In this document: positions 39,978 through 51,567 of the stretch, in pieces
Layout of the letters: each line of letters opens with the position of its first letter
Position numbering within the stretch: position 1 is the first letter of the stretch
Source: Gammaproteobacteria bacterium Gsub
Lineage (GTDB): Bacteria > Pseudomonadota > Gammaproteobacteria > PS1 > Pseudothioglobaceae
Assembly (NCBI GenBank): GCA_002007405.1
Contig: JYIN01000012.1
Location: 1 to 64,000, forward strand
Length of the DNA: 64,000 nucleotides
Direction: 5' to 3'
The notes under the pieces: generated by a model
What the model was told of the DNA's origin: nothing
What the model saw: only the letters and a program-made list of their open reading frames with translations
The model's database searches: none
Translations under genes and position numbers: made by a program

Positions 39978-41148
39978 TATTTAAATCTTTTATAATGTTC
40001 TGACAATTTAATATATCTGTCTTCAATTCTGTTAAATAGTTATCCCTATCAAAAAACAACTTTTTAGAGGGGTAATCGTTATTTAGTCTTTTAACTAGCC
40101 ATCTATCTTTCCAGAAAGCTGTTACAGATTCTTCATTTCTATCTGATATCCACTCAGGCGCGGCATTTTTATGTATCACATCAGGTAAGTTTTTTACTAG
40201 TTCAAACAGGTAAACTCCTCTTTTTATTCCGTGGTCAGCGCCATTTCTAAAGCCAAGCATATTCATAGATTTGCTAATAATTTTCATTTTTGCTGAGGGA
40301 CCATTACCATAACATCTTCCCACCTGTTGTCCCTCAGATATCAAATAATTTACTAAACTTTCATATAAGGTATTTGGGATGTGAAATGAACCACTTCCAT
40401 TTGAGTAGCCTATAAATTTACACACATTCTCTTCTTTATACTTAAGTCTATTGTAGATGCTGCTTTTTCCAAAGGCTCCAGTTGTAGTAATAAATAGTAA
40501 ATTTGCGGGAATTTTTCTGTTTAATAATAATGTTTTTTGTTTGTTGTATTTATTATGAAAAGTTTCAATTATTTTATTAGTTGTTATTAAGGACGATACC
40601 AATTTTCCACCTAAGAAATTGTTATATGGAGGTAGGGCACCAATTCTTTGAGCACTTAAAGATTGATTTACCCAGAAATCTTTATTCTCTTTTTTGATAC
40701 CAAGATATTTATCTCTTACTTTCCAATTTAAAATGGGGCTTTGTAGTCCTATTAATCCTATTGGAGAGTTGTGATAGTCATCCCATATAATGAAACGCAT
40801 TTGCCTACCATAAGATTTTTCAAATGGTAGGCTCCACCACACTAAGTTCCACCATCTAAAAATATCTGCATATTTAGTGTTTGGTTTGACTTCAATTATT
40901 CTAGGAGATATTTTTAATGGTTCTAATTGATTGCTATCAATCAAATATTCCTTTATAAGTTCGGTTTTTGAATTAATAAAAGATAAACTACTTACTATTC
41001 TTTCAGCTCTAGAGGTTACATGAACTTTTTTTTTGTTGCTTTCGATATGATCTAAGTGAAATTTATTATTCTCAAATAGAAAGCCTTGAAATTCAAGGTA
41101 TTTGATTACTTTATCTTTAAGTTCTGTTTGAGAGATACAATATTCCAC
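39970..41148 (-). CDS. DUF4338 (DruA-like) protein
   Basis: The 392-residue protein matches the DUF4338 pattern known from DruA of type I Druantia phage defence. Hallmarks are GRQMRFIIWD near 114, LIGLQSP and KVRDKYLGI near 150, LPPYNNFLGGKLVSSL near 173, TTGAFGKSSIYNRL near 215, FIGYSNGSGSFHIP near 240 and FWKDRWLVKRL near 350. Its biochemical activity is not established. GTG at 41148 is the start; no longer option exists. It opens the operon with NurA and HerA. A promoter-like TTGAGT/TATAAT pair lies just upstream. Low GC suggests it was acquired. No druB-E genes are nearby, so this is not a standard Druantia locus. Confidence 0.82.
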   Translation of the reverse strand: MEYCISQTELKDKVIKYLEFQGFLFENNKFHLDHIESNKKKVHVTSRAERIVSSLSFINSKTELIKEYLIDSNQLEPLKISPRIIEVKPNTKYADIFRWWNLVWWSLPFEKSYGRQMRFIIWDDYHNSPIGLIGLQSPILNWKVRDKYLGIKKENKDFWVNQSLSAQRIGALPPYNNFLGGKLVSSLITTNKIIETFHNKYNKQKTLLLNRKIPANLLFITTTGAFGKSSIYNRLKYKEENVCKFIGYSNGSGSFHIPNTLYESLVNYLISEGQQVGRCYGNGPSAKMKIISKSMNMLGFRNGADHGIKRGVYLFELVKNLPDVIHKNAAPEWISDRNEESVTAFWKDRWLVKRLNNDYPSKKLFFDRDNYLTELKTDILNCQNIIKDLNNV

Positions 41149-41480
41149 TAAAACGTTAATTTAAGAAAATTATAATCATTCTAACATATTGATACTCAAA
41201 AGTTCTTATTATGCAATGATTGCCAAGGAATGATTTGCCTAAAAACACACGAATCAAATTATTTGTCAAAATGTTCAAAAGTAAAGTTGCCAATTATCAA
41301 AAATATAAATAAACCTAGCATTGTTAGGAGCCGTACTTTTAAAAGTGGGTGGATGATAGGTGCTAAAAATATCCTAAATTTGTAGATTAAAAATCTCATC
41401 TAAAATTTGCACACGACAAACCCCGCACCGTGGGCTATGTTGCCTTGTTAAGTTAGTGTGGTGGGGAGAGTTAAGTTTAA
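41149..41480. other. 332-bp gap between the tRNA-Ser 3' end and the DruA-like gene
   Basis: No gene is supported. Structures seen are a perfect 12-bp palindrome ACTTTTAAAAGT (41335-41346), a CCTA/TAGG hairpin (41314-41328) and AGATT-AAA-AATCT (41384-41396). I looked for a copy of the tRNA 3' end that would mark an attachment site here or in 36671-36990 and found none. The stretch presumably ends the tRNA transcript and holds the defence-operon promoter. Confidence 0.4.
41169..41199 (-). promoter_or_regulatory. Probable promoter of the druA-nurA-herA operon
   Basis: On the minus strand TTGAGT (plus 41194-41199) and TATAAT (plus 41169-41174) are separated by 19 bp. The predicted start lies about 14 bases before the GTG start codon, giving a very short leader with no clear Shine-Dalgarno. 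The spacing is long, so this is a moderate call. Confidence 0.35.
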
Positions 41481-41570
41481 TGGCGGAGAGAGAGGGATTC
41501 GAACCCTCGGTGCCGTTTAAGGCACACCCGCTTTCCAAGCGAGCAAATTAAACCACTCTGACATCTCTCC
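41481..41570 (-). tRNA. tRNA-Ser (anticodon GGA)
   Basis: On the minus strand a 90-base class II tRNA starts GGAGAGATGTCAGAGTGG and ends TCTCTCCGCCA, with encoded CCA. The acceptor stem GGAGAGA pairs with TCTCTCC. The anticodon loop CTTGGAAAG (plus 41531-41539) gives anticodon GGA (plus 41534-41536), the serine UCC/UCU reader. The long variable arm (GTGTGCC...GGCAC) and the GGTTCGAATCC T-loop are clear. A minus-strand TATAAT at plus 41584-41589 is a good -10. Its 3' end faces the druA-nurA-herA operon. Confidence 0.96.
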
Positions 41571-41592
41571 GAAAGGAGGCAATATTATAAAC

Positions 41593-43242
41593 CTATCTCT
41601 GATTTTGTTTTGAGGCGTTCAGCATATTTTCAATTTGACCCTCTTCAATTCGCTCCATTAACGGCTTGAATCTATTAATTTGGTGTTTGGTTAGCGGATG
41701 TTTGATTTCATCCCAGCTGAGGGTATCAACATTTAAAAACATTTGTGCTTGTTGTGCCATCGTTGGTAATATCGGCTTTAGGTAGGTTATTAGCACTCTA
41801 AAGAGATTGATTGCAAGTGATGCAACATCATGGACTTGTGCTGCCTTGTTGGCTTCTTTAATCATTTGCCAAGGTTTTTGTTGGTCAATATATTGGTTGG
41901 CACTGTCAGCGAGTTTCATAATTTCACGCATTGCTAAGTTGTAATTTCGTGCTTCATAAAATGTGGCAATTTCATCGCCTTTATTTACAAATTTATGATA
42001 TAGCCTCCCCCCAACCAAATGAGCAGAAAGAGTTTTGTCAAATCTTTTAACAATAAAACCTGCACTACGAGAGGCGATATTAACCACTTTTCCGACTAAA
42101 TCAGAATTAACCCTTTGCTTAAAATCCTCCAAGTTTAGGTCAATATCATCAATCTTGGCATTGAGTTTATAAGCATAATAATAACGCAAATATTCAGGGT
42201 TTAAGTTTTCTAAATAAGTTCGTGCGGGGATAAAAGTGCCTCGAGATTTACTCATTTTTTGTCCATTAATAGTTAAAAACCCATGTGCAAAAATGGCGTT
42301 AGGGGTACGGTAGTTAGCCCCCATTAAAATCGCTGGCCAAAATAGAGCATGAAAATAGACAATATCCTTGCCGATAAAATGATACAGTTCGGTTTGTGAA
42401 TCTAAGTTGAAATATTCATCAAAATCCAAGTTTTGATCGCTACAGAGCTTTTTAAAACTTGCCATGTAACCAATCGGCGCATCTAACCAAACATAAAAAT
42501 ATTTCCTCTCTACATTGGGAATTTGAAAGCCAAAATACGGAGCATCGCGCGAAATATCCCATTGTTTCAAGCCTTGTTCGAACCACTCTGTTAGTTTATT
42601 TTTGACCTCTGTTTGTAGATGCCCCGCATTTGTCCAAGCTTTGAGTCTGGTCTCAAACTGTGGCAAGTCAAAAAAATAATGCTGAGAATCTTTGCTAATT
42701 GGTGCCACATCCGATAGTGTTGATTTGGCATTTTTTATCTCGGTGGGTGAGTAAGTCGCACCGCAGACTTCGCAATTATCACCATATTGATCAGTAGCCC
42801 CACATTTTGGGCAGTCACCTTTGATAAAACGGTCCGGCAAAAATATTTGTTTTATAGGGTCAAACGCTTGAGAGACGATATGTGATTTAATAAAGCCAGC
42901 AGTGTTGAGTTGGTTATAAATATCTGTTGAAATGGCTTTATTTTCTTTACTATGGGTGGAGTGGTATTGGCTAAAATCAATAGAAAAATCCTTAAAATCA
43001 GCAAGGTGGCGTTTGTGTACATCATCAATCAATACTTCTGGGGTGATGCCTAACTCATCGGCTTTTAGCATAATGGGCGTGCCATGGGCATCATCGGCAC
43101 ATACATAATGGCACTCATGCCCCATCATGCGCATAAAACGCACCCAAATATCGGTTTGGATATATTCCAATAAATGCCCCAAATGAATTTCGCCATTTGC
43201 ATAAGGCAGTGCTGAGGTAACGAGAATTTTTCGCTTTGGCAT
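41593..43242 (-). CDS. metG: Methionyl-tRNA synthetase
   Basis: MetG charges tRNA-Met. The 549-residue enzyme has the HIGH-type motif [13 protein letters not shown] near 12-24, the zinc knuckle [18 protein letters not shown] near 143, KMSKSRG near 330, and the alpha-helical anticodon-binding domain. It lacks the C-terminal tRNA-binding/dimerisation domain found in longer forms, a normal short version. It is divergent from mrp, the usual metG/mrp pairing. The stop lies 22 bp from the tRNA-Ser gene. Confidence 0.96.
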   Translation of the reverse strand: MPKRKILVTSALPYANGEIHLGHLLEYIQTDIWVRFMRMMGHECHYVCADDAHGTPIMLKADELGITPEVLIDDVHKRHLADFKDFSIDFSQYHSTHSKENKAISTDIYNQLNTAGFIKSHIVSQAFDPIKQIFLPDRFIKGDCPKCGATDQYGDNCEVCGATYSPTEIKNAKSTLSDVAPISKDSQHYFFDLPQFETRLKAWTNAGHLQTEVKNKLTEWFEQGLKQWDISRDAPYFGFQIPNVERKYFYVWLDAPIGYMASFKKLCSDQNLDFDEYFNLDSQTELYHFIGKDIVYFHALFWPAILMGANYRTPNAIFAHGFLTINGQKMSKSRGTFIPARTYLENLNPEYLRYYYAYKLNAKIDDIDLNLEDFKQRVNSDLVGKVVNIASRSAGFIVKRFDKTLSAHLVGGRLYHKFVNKGDEIATFYEARNYNLAMREIMKLADSANQYIDQQKPWQMIKEANKAAQVHDVASLAINLFRVLITYLKPILPTMAQQAQMFLNVDTLSWDEIKHPLTKHQINRFKPLMERIEEGQIENMLNASKQNQR

Positions 43243-43312
43243 GGTAATATTAAGGTTTAGTAATATCGCTTTACGATAAAATGAGTCATTTTACTTAACT
43301 GGACTCAGGACA

Positions 43313-44383
43313 ATGGCAGATTTAACACAGGCTAATATCAAAAAAATCCTATCAACAGTAATTGATATTTATACTGAGCAAGGTATAACAGCAGACAATA
43401 TCAGTATCAACGGCGACAAAGTTACAATTGACATTAAACTTAACTATCCTGCAAAGAGTTATCATCCGATTTTATCAAAAGCAATAACAGCTGCTTTAAA
43501 TACCGCTGGTATCAAGAATATTAGGATTAATATCAGCACTAAAATTGCCAAATATACCACCCAAAAAGGCGTGGATGTATTGCCAGAAGTTAAAAATATT
43601 ATTGCCATTGCTTCAGGCAAGGGTGGGGTAGGCAAATCCACTACTGCGGTTAATCTGGCATTGGCCTTACAAGTAGAAGGGGCAAAAGTAGCCATTTTAG
43701 ATGCAGATATTTATGGTCCCTCACAGCCTAGAATGCTCGGCGTTTCTAAACTAAAACCAGAAACTACAGGTGAAGGCAAGTTATTACCCATTCTAGCTCA
43801 CGGTATGCAAAGCATGTCTATTGGTTATTTGGTCGATGAAAAATCCCCAATGGTTTGGCGTGGTCCTATGGTAACACAGGCTTTAGAACAAATGTTAAGA
43901 GACACCCTTTGGCGTGGGGTTGATTATATGATTATTGATTTACCGCCCGGCACTGGCGATACCCAGCTGACACTGAGTCAAAAAATCCCAGTTAGCGGCT
44001 CAGTTATTGTTACAACGCCACAAGATATTGCCTTAATTGATGCTCAAAAAGGTTTGAAGATGTTTGAAAAAGTCAATATTCCAATTTTGGGTATTGTTGA
44101 GAATATGGCGTTACACATTTGTTCTAAATGTGGTCATAAAGAGGCGATTTTTGGTTCTGGTGGTGGTGAGACTATGGCGAAAGATGCGAATGCCAATTTT
44201 TTAGGTGGATTGCCATTAGACATACAAATTCGCACTGATTTAGATGAAGGCACTCCAACAGTTGTCAAAGATCCTGATGGCAAAATAGCCGAAATCTTTA
44301 AAGAAATTGGCAGAAAAATTACTGCTAGATTAACCCAACAAGAAAAATCTCTTAGCGCGTTCCCAAGTATTACCATTGAATAA
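43313..44383 (+). CDS. mrp: Iron-sulfur cluster carrier ATPase Mrp (ApbC)
   Basis: Mrp-type P-loop ATPases carry and deliver iron-sulfur clusters. The 356-residue protein has an N-terminal MIP18-like domain (about 1-80), the deviant Walker A GKGGVGKST near 103, the ILDADIYGPSQPRMLG segment, DLPPGTGDTQLTL, and the CSKCG cluster motif near 267. AGGA precedes the ATG. The metG/mrp pairing is conserved. A role with the iron-sulfur-rich enzymes of the window is plausible but not shown. Confidence 0.95.
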   Translation: MADLTQANIKKILSTVIDIYTEQGITADNISINGDKVTIDIKLNYPAKSYHPILSKAITAALNTAGIKNIRINISTKIAKYTTQKGVDVLPEVKNIIAIASGKGGVGKSTTAVNLALALQVEGAKVAILDADIYGPSQPRMLGVSKLKPETTGEGKLLPILAHGMQSMSIGYLVDEKSPMVWRGPMVTQALEQMLRDTLWRGVDYMIIDLPPGTGDTQLTLSQKIPVSGSVIVTTPQDIALIDAQKGLKMFEKVNIPILGIVENMALHICSKCGHKEAIFGSGGGETMAKDANANFLGGLPLDIQIRTDLDEGTPTVVKDPDGKIAEIFKEIGRKITARLTQQEKSLSAFPSITIE

Positions 44384-44493
44384 ATAAATGTAAGTGGAGG
44401 GGCATTTTTTCTTTAAAAAAGTTATTCCTATTTGAATGGGTGATAATTTGGGTAAAATAGTTCAGGTTTTATATTAAATACGGAAGTGATACG

Positions 44494-45660
44494 ATGGCTT
44501 GGAATGATGAAAAAAATCAAAACCCTTGGAATGGCAAGGGGCAAACACCACCAGAATTAGATGAAGTGATTAAAGATTTTAAAAATAAATTTAATCGTAT
44601 TTTTGGTGAAAAAAAAACCTCAAACTCTAATACCAGAAAATCTAAAAAAGTGCCCCCAAATAGTCTTAAATATATTTTTGTTCTAATATTATTGGTTTGG
44701 TTATTATCAGGCATTTATATTATTGGTCCTGCTGAAAAAGGGGTGGTATTACGCTTTGGCGCATTCCAAAAAGAAACTTCTGAGGGTCCGCACTGGCATA
44801 TTCCCTATCCAATTGAAACCTTAAACAGAATTAATGTTGAACAAATTAGAACCGCACAAATTGGCTATCGAGATGCCAGTGTTTATCGGCGTGGTGGTAA
44901 TGTTTCGTCTGAATCCTTAATGCTCACCAAGGATGAGAATATGATTGATGCTAAGTTTGCAGTGCAATATAAAATCAACGATGTCCAAGCCTATTTATTT
45001 AATGTTGCCGTCCCTGATGCCACTTTGCGTCATGTGGTTGAAAGTGCCATTCGTCAAGTGGTGGGTAAAAATACGATGGATTATATTTTGACCGAGGGTC
45101 GAGTTGATATTGCTGAGAGTATTAAAGATAAATCCCAAGAATTATTAAACACTTACCAAGCCGGCTTACAAATTACCACTGTTAATATGCAAGATGCACA
45201 ACCACCAGAGCAGGTCCAGGCTGCGTTTAGCGATGCAGTAAAGGCGCGTGAGGACAAACAACGCCTTATTAACGAGGCACAAACTTATGCTAACGATATT
45301 TTGCCAAAATCGCGGGGTAAGGCAGTGCGGGTATTAGAAGAGGCAAAGGCCTATAAATCACAAGTTATATCTAAATCTGAGGGTGAAGCAGCACGCTTTA
45401 GACAGATTTTAATCGAATATGAAAAAGCACCCAATGTTACCAAAGAGCGTCTATATCGCGAAGCTGTAGAAGGCGTATTAGCCAACACCAGTAAAGTGGT
45501 GATGGATTCAAAGACCAATTCAATGATGTATTTGCCGATTGATAAATTGCTTGATGCAAAAAAACCGCGTACTGAAGTTATTATTCAAGAAACACGACCA
45601 GAGCAACCTAATGTAAAAAGTGGTGTTAGAAACATTTTCCGTAATAGAGAGGTCAGATAA
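44494..45660 (+). CDS. hflK: FtsH modulator HflK
   Basis: HflK and HflC form an inner membrane SPFH complex that modulates the FtsH protease. The 388-residue protein has a polar Gly/Pro-rich N-terminus (WNGKGQTPPELDEVIKDF), one membrane helix (about 55-75), the SPFH domain with EKGVVLRFGAFQKE and PIETLNRINVEQIR, and a long helical tail. GGAAGTG precedes the ATG. Its stop overlaps the hflC start in TAATG, so translation is coupled. Confidence 0.96.
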   Translation: MAWNDEKNQNPWNGKGQTPPELDEVIKDFKNKFNRIFGEKKTSNSNTRKSKKVPPNSLKYIFVLILLVWLLSGIYIIGPAEKGVVLRFGAFQKETSEGPHWHIPYPIETLNRINVEQIRTAQIGYRDASVYRRGGNVSSESLMLTKDENMIDAKFAVQYKINDVQAYLFNVAVPDATLRHVVESAIRQVVGKNTMDYILTEGRVDIAESIKDKSQELLNTYQAGLQITTVNMQDAQPPEQVQAAFSDAVKAREDKQRLINEAQTYANDILPKSRGKAVRVLEEAKAYKSQVISKSEGEAARFRQILIEYEKAPNVTKERLYREAVEGVLANTSKVVMDSKTNSMMYLPIDKLLDAKKPRTEVIIQETRPEQPNVKSGVRNIFRNREVR

Positions 45661-46517
45661 TGCAAAAAATATTTTTAATCATCAGTGTTGTTGTTGCCCT
45701 AGTATTGAGTTCTGCACTATATACTGTGAGTGAGATTCAAACTGCTATCAAATTGCGTTTGGGTGAAATTGTTACTGTTGAAGAAACCCCAGGGCTTAAA
45801 TTTAAAACCCCATTTGTTAATAATGTGGTGAAATTCGACAATCGTATTCAAACACTTGACACTCCTGCAGAGCGGTTTTTAACTGGCGAGAAGAAAAATG
45901 TGATTGTAGATTCGTATGTTAAATGGCGGATTACCGATGCCAAGAAATTTTACAAATCAACTGGTGGTGATTTGGATAGAACTAATAACCGTTTGGCACA
46001 AATCATCAAAACCGGTCTTAAAAGTGAGTTTTCTAAACGCACCATTGCTGATGTTGTCTCAGGTGAGCGTAGCGAAATTATGGCGAATATTACCCAATTA
46101 GCCAAGAAAAATATTACCGAGTTTGGGATTGAAATTATTGATGTGCGGATTAAGCGTATTGATTTATCTAAGGAAGTCTCTAATTCTGTGTATCGCCGTA
46201 TGCAAGCAGAGCGTCAGCGGGTTGCCAAAGAGTTTCGTTCAAAAGGTGCTGAGGAAGCTGAGATTATCCGTGCAGCAGCAGACAAACAGCGCACCATTAT
46301 TTTGGCAAATGCCTATCGTGATTCTGAAAAAATTCGTGGCGAGGGAGATGCGGTTTCTGCCAATAACTATGCTAAGGCATATAGTAAAAATGAAAAATTT
46401 TATAGTTTTTACCGTTCATTAGAATCATATAAAAAATCATTTGCCAATCAAAATGATATTTTTGTGCTGAACCCAAATACGGAGTTTTTCCGTCATTTTA
46501 ACCCTCAGATTAAATAG
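45660..46517 (+). CDS. hflC: FtsH modulator HflC
   Basis: The 285-residue protein has an N-terminal membrane helix (about 4-22), the SPFH domain with VKFDNRIQTLDTPAERFLTGEKKNVIVDSYVKWRI, and a helical tail including VYRRMQAERQRVAKEFRSKGAEEAE. It is the partner of HflK and complete. It is followed 45 bp later by hisZ, which in turn sits before purA and rnr. This is the usual hflK-hflC-(hisZ)-purA-rnr order. Confidence 0.95.
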   Translation: MQKIFLIISVVVALVLSSALYTVSEIQTAIKLRLGEIVTVEETPGLKFKTPFVNNVVKFDNRIQTLDTPAERFLTGEKKNVIVDSYVKWRITDAKKFYKSTGGDLDRTNNRLAQIIKTGLKSEFSKRTIADVVSGERSEIMANITQLAKKNITEFGIEIIDVRIKRIDLSKEVSNSVYRRMQAERQRVAKEFRSKGAEEAEIIRAAADKQRTIILANAYRDSEKIRGEGDAVSANNYAKAYSKNEKFYSFYRSLESYKKSFANQNDIFVLNPNTEFFRHFNPQIK

Positions 46518-46562
46518 ATAAAAACCCAATAAATTTTATAGTGTAAGAGACTTTTATATAAG

Positions 46563-47513
46563 ATGAGTGCTTGGCGACTGCCTGATGGAATTGATGAATT
46601 AAGCGGCAAGCGGGCGCAGGAATTTGAGTCCATTAGGCGCAAACTTTTGGATTTATATTCCGATAGAGGCTTTGGTTTGGTTATCCCACCAATGGTAGGC
46701 TATGTTGATTCCTTACTACTGACCAGCGATGTAGTTGATGAAAAAACCTTTAAATTTTTAGACCCTGCCAGTGCCAAAATGCTCGGCATTCATGCTGATA
46801 TCACCCCCCAAATCGCGCGTATTGATGCCAAATACGATAGCGATAAAATAAAAAAATATTGTTATGTGAATGCCATATTACAAACTAAGGCAGATGATTT
46901 TTACGCATCACGCTCGCCCATTCAAGCAGGGGCTGAGCTATATGGTTGTGCCGATATTAGTGCGGATGTTGAGGTTATCCAGTTAATGCTTGAGAGTTTA
47001 AAATTGCTGTCAATCAAACCCATTGTATTGAGTTTAGGCAATATTGCCATTTTTAATGCTTTAGTTGCGCAACAAGACTTAATGGATTCACAGGTGGCAA
47101 ATTTACGCCAAATTTTTATTCGTCGCTCACATCCAGATTTGGCATTATTTTTAACCAAAAATACCTTAGATAATGCTGACAAATTTTCTGCACTGATGCA
47201 ATTAGAAGGCGACGCTCGTGTTTTGGACGATGCCTTAGATATTTTTAATGATTTACCCGAGGCAAAATCTGCTATTGAAGATTTAGCCAAAATTAGTGCC
47301 GTTTTAGATACAAAAGATATTGAGATAAAAATTGACTTTGCAGAATTAAAAGCCTATGAGTATCACACTGGTGTTGTGTTTTGTGCCTATCACCAAAATT
47401 ATTCAAAAGCCTTAGCACAAGGCGGTCGTTACAATGGTATCGGCAAACTTTTTGGTAAATCAAGACCTGCCACTGGTTTTTCATTTGATCTTAAGTTTTT
47501 GTCTCAAAAATAG
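46563..47513 (+). CDS. hisZ: ATP phosphoribosyltransferase regulatory subunit HisZ
   Basis: HisZ is a class II synthetase-like regulatory partner of the short HisG enzyme in histidine biosynthesis. The 316-residue protein has DITPQIARIDA near 79, the motif 2 region and AGAELYG near 120, and the C-terminal YHTGVVFCAYHQNYSKALAQGGRYNGIGKLFG. It lacks the two histidyl-tRNA synthetase motifs needed for charging, as expected. A short-form hisG should be elsewhere in the genome. After this gene the syntenic join to purA is broken by decayed DNA. Confidence 0.9.
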   Translation: MSAWRLPDGIDELSGKRAQEFESIRRKLLDLYSDRGFGLVIPPMVGYVDSLLLTSDVVDEKTFKFLDPASAKMLGIHADITPQIARIDAKYDSDKIKKYCYVNAILQTKADDFYASRSPIQAGAELYGCADISADVEVIQLMLESLKLLSIKPIVLSLGNIAIFNALVAQQDLMDSQVANLRQIFIRRSHPDLALFLTKNTLDNADKFSALMQLEGDARVLDDALDIFNDLPEAKSAIEDLAKISAVLDTKDIEIKIDFAELKAYEYHTGVVFCAYHQNYSKALAQGGRYNGIGKLFGKSRPATGFSFDLKFLSQK

Positions 47514-47584
47514 TGTTTCATTTGAAGGAATAATACAATTGTCAAATTTATGATATTTAATGGTGAAAGTGGCAAAATAATTAA

Positions 47585-47759
47585 GCCATCCAGCCCCTTT
47601 TCCAAAGGTATTATCCTTATCTGGCAATCAAATTATTTAGTTGTAAAAATGATATTGTTTTTGACCCTTTCTCTGGCAGTGGAACAACATTAATAGTGGC
47701 TACAAACTATGGGCGAGGCAGTAGGAATAGATATGGATAAAATTATTGTAAATTGGTAA
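47585..47759 (+). pseudogene. Frameshifted DNA methyltransferase remnant
   Basis: The plus strand reads IKLFSCKNDIVFDPFSGSGTT from about 47627. FDPFSGSGTT is the S-adenosylmethionine motif of N6-adenine/N4-cytosine DNA methyltransferases. The next residues LIVATNYG run into a stop in that frame. Shifting by one base near 47711 continues the family's GEAVGIDMDKIIVNW segment to a stop at 47757. Only the last quarter of the gene remains, and it is frame-broken, so it is a relic of a restriction-modification or solitary methylase gene. Confidence 0.75.
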
Positions 47760-49274
<1,515 letters not shown>

Positions 49275-49454
49275 ATAGAAATGCCGGGCTGGAAAACTTC
49301 AACCACCGGCACCCATGCGTTTGATTCATTGCCAATTGAAGCACAAAACTATATTCGTAAAATTGAAGCATTGTCTGGTTTGCCAGTTGATATTTTATCA
49401 ACCGGTCCTGAGCGTGATGAAACTTTAATCCTTAACCATCCTTTTGATGAATAA
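49275..49454 (+). pseudogene. purA: C-terminal part of purA beyond the amber codon
   Basis: In the same frame as purA, 59 codons read [20 protein letters not shown]... and ...[22 protein letters not shown] to a TAA. The STGPERDE segment is the conserved C-terminal nucleotide-binding loop of adenylosuccinate synthetase. It has no start codon with a ribosome site of its own: an internal ATG at 49281 lacks a Shine-Dalgarno. The end overlaps rnr by 8 bp, as is normal for purA-rnr. Confidence 0.85.
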
Positions 49455-51567
49455 AGACCCTTATCATAAGAAAGAATTGGAGAAATACACCAATCCAGTT
49501 CCGTCTCGAAAATATATTCTCGAGATCTTTAAAGAAAAATCTCTTACTAAATTTGAATTGTATGATTTATTACAAATTGACGACCATCAAAAAAAACCTT
49601 TAATGCACCGCTTAAAAGCCATGGTGCGTGATAAGCAACTCAGTTGTAATCGTAATGGCATATATCGTAAATTCAGCGGCAAATCTGGCATTATGACTGG
49701 CACTGTGATTGCCAATCCTAAAGGATTTGGTTTTATTACTTTAGACAAGGGTGGTAGGGATTTACGCCTTAGTGTTCAACAAATGCAGCAGGTATTTCAT
49801 GGTGATAAAGTCCATGCACGCCTGCTTAATCAACGCGGTGATGCACAGATTGTTAAGGTTATTGAGAGTATTAAAACTGTAGTAGGGCGTTTGCACATAG
49901 AAAAAGGCGGTGCTTTTGTGGTGGTTGATGACAGATATATTAGGCACAATATTAATATTCCAAAAATTGGCAAAGAATACAAAGACGCACAAATTGTGAT
50001 TGTTGAAATTTTAAAATCACCCACGCAAAAAAGCTTGGCACAAGGCAAAATTATTCAAGTATTAGGCACTTATATGGATGAAGGCGTGGAGATAGATTCC
50101 GCCTTGTATCGTAATGCTATCCCTGTTGATTTTTCCAAAGCAGCACTTGCACAAGCTGCTAAATTCCCCAGTAGGGTTACCAACAAAGACAGGCAAAATA
50201 GGGTTGATATTACCAAAATGAAGTTAATTACCATTGATGGCGGAGATTCGCAGGATTTTGATGATGCGGTATATGCTGAATCCACCGAAGGCGGCTGGAA
50301 ATTGGTAGTTGCCATTGCTGATGTATCGCATTATGTTAAAGAGGGGTCGCCTTTAGATAAAGATGCTTTTGAGCGTGGTAATTCGGTTTATTTTCCGCAT
50401 CGTGTTGTGCCTATGTTGCCTGAGGTTTTGTCAAATGGTTTGTGTTCTATCAACCCTAATATTGAGCGTTTGTGTATGACTTGTGAGATGAATATTGACA
50501 CCCAAGGTAATTTAGTAGGGTTTCAATTCTATCCCGCTGTTATGTTTTCGCATGCGCGCCTAACTTACACCAAAGTTGGCAAAATTTTACAACAAAATGA
50601 TACCGCCTTGACTCGACAATATGCGGGCGTGATGGATAATTTACGCACTTTGTATGATTTGTATAAAGTGCTCAAAGATGCCAGAATCAAACGCGGAGTG
50701 ATGGATTTTGACCGTATTGAGAGTCAGATTTTATTTAAAGATAATGGCAAAATTGATAATATTATTCCCTTCCCTCGTAACGATGCACACAAACTGATTG
50801 AAGAATGTATGCTTATGGCAAACCAAGCCACGGCCAAGTTTTTAGCCCATCACGATGAGGATTTTCTCTATCGCATCCACCCCAAGCCAACAGCAGAAAA
50901 AGTTGAAGCAACGCGCCAATTTTTGAATGCACTCAGCTTAACTCTTGAGGGAGGTGCCCAGCCTGAGTCAAAAGACTTTGCCAAAGTTTTAGAAAACGCC
51001 AAGGGCAGAGGTGATGAAAATATCATCAAAACCGTAGTTTTGCGCAGTATGAAACAAGCGGTTTATACCCCTGCTAATGAAGGGCATTTTGGCTTAGCTT
51101 TTGATGACTATACGCATTTTACCTCACCCATTCGGCGTTATCCTGATTTGCTTGTGCATCGTGCTATTAGGCGGGTTTTGAAAAAAAAACCCAGAAAACC
51201 TAGTAAAAAAATGGTTGAAATAGGCACTCACCTATCAATGACTGAGCGCCGGGCAGAGAGTGCCTCACGCGATGTTGAGCAATGGCTAAAATGTGAATAC
51301 ATGCGCGATAAAATTGGGGTGTTGTTTAATGGCATTATCTCAGGTGTTACAGGTTTTGGTATTTTTATTGAACTCAGCGATGTTTTTGTTGAAGGGATGA
51401 TTGCCATGCGTGATATGAACGATGATTACTATATTTTTGATGACATTCACCACCAATTAAAAGGTGAGCGTAGTGGCAAAATCTACCGTCTTGGTGATAG
51501 TATTAAAATCCAAATTGCCTCAGTCAATTTAGATGAGCGCCAAATAATCTTCATCCCCGCTGGATAA
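49447..51567 (+). CDS. rnr: Exoribonuclease R
   Basis: RNase R is a processive 3'-5' exonuclease that degrades structured RNA. The 706-residue protein has an N-terminal helix-turn-helix region, cold-shock domains near 75-220, the RNB catalytic domain with [14 protein letters not shown] near 257, [11 protein letters not shown], and [22 protein letters not shown] near 555, and a C-terminal S1 domain ([15 protein letters not shown]). ATG at 49447 is used; a TTG directly before it is rejected. It overlaps the original purA stop, so translation was coupled to purA. Confidence 0.96.
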   Translation: MNKDPYHKKELEKYTNPVPSRKYILEIFKEKSLTKFELYDLLQIDDHQKKPLMHRLKAMVRDKQLSCNRNGIYRKFSGKSGIMTGTVIANPKGFGFITLDKGGRDLRLSVQQMQQVFHGDKVHARLLNQRGDAQIVKVIESIKTVVGRLHIEKGGAFVVVDDRYIRHNINIPKIGKEYKDAQIVIVEILKSPTQKSLAQGKIIQVLGTYMDEGVEIDSALYRNAIPVDFSKAALAQAAKFPSRVTNKDRQNRVDITKMKLITIDGGDSQDFDDAVYAESTEGGWKLVVAIADVSHYVKEGSPLDKDAFERGNSVYFPHRVVPMLPEVLSNGLCSINPNIERLCMTCEMNIDTQGNLVGFQFYPAVMFSHARLTYTKVGKILQQNDTALTRQYAGVMDNLRTLYDLYKVLKDARIKRGVMDFDRIESQILFKDNGKIDNIIPFPRNDAHKLIEECMLMANQATAKFLAHHDEDFLYRIHPKPTAEKVEATRQFLNALSLTLEGGAQPESKDFAKVLENAKGRGDENIIKTVVLRSMKQAVYTPANEGHFGLAFDDYTHFTSPIRRYPDLLVHRAIRRVLKKKPRKPSKKMVEIGTHLSMTERRAESASRDVEQWLKCEYMRDKIGVLFNGIISGVTGFGIFIELSDVFVEGMIAMRDMNDDYYIFDDIHHQLKGERSGKIYRLGDSIKIQIASVNLDERQIIFIPAG

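Noticed and set aside
36991-41148. Calling the operon a standard Druantia or an archaeal HerA-NurA-Mre11-Rad50 locus
   Set aside because: DruB-E, the DruE helicase and Mre11-Rad50 are all absent next to it; only the three genes are present.
41335-41346. 12-bp palindrome ACTTTTAAAAGT as an operator
   Set aside because: In AT-rich DNA such palindromes are easy to get by chance, and no second copy or adjacent promoter supports it.
36671-41480. attL/attR copies of the tRNA-Ser 3' end around the DruA-NurA-HerA operon
   Set aside because: No copy of the tRNA 3' sequence was seen on the far side, and there is no integrase gene.
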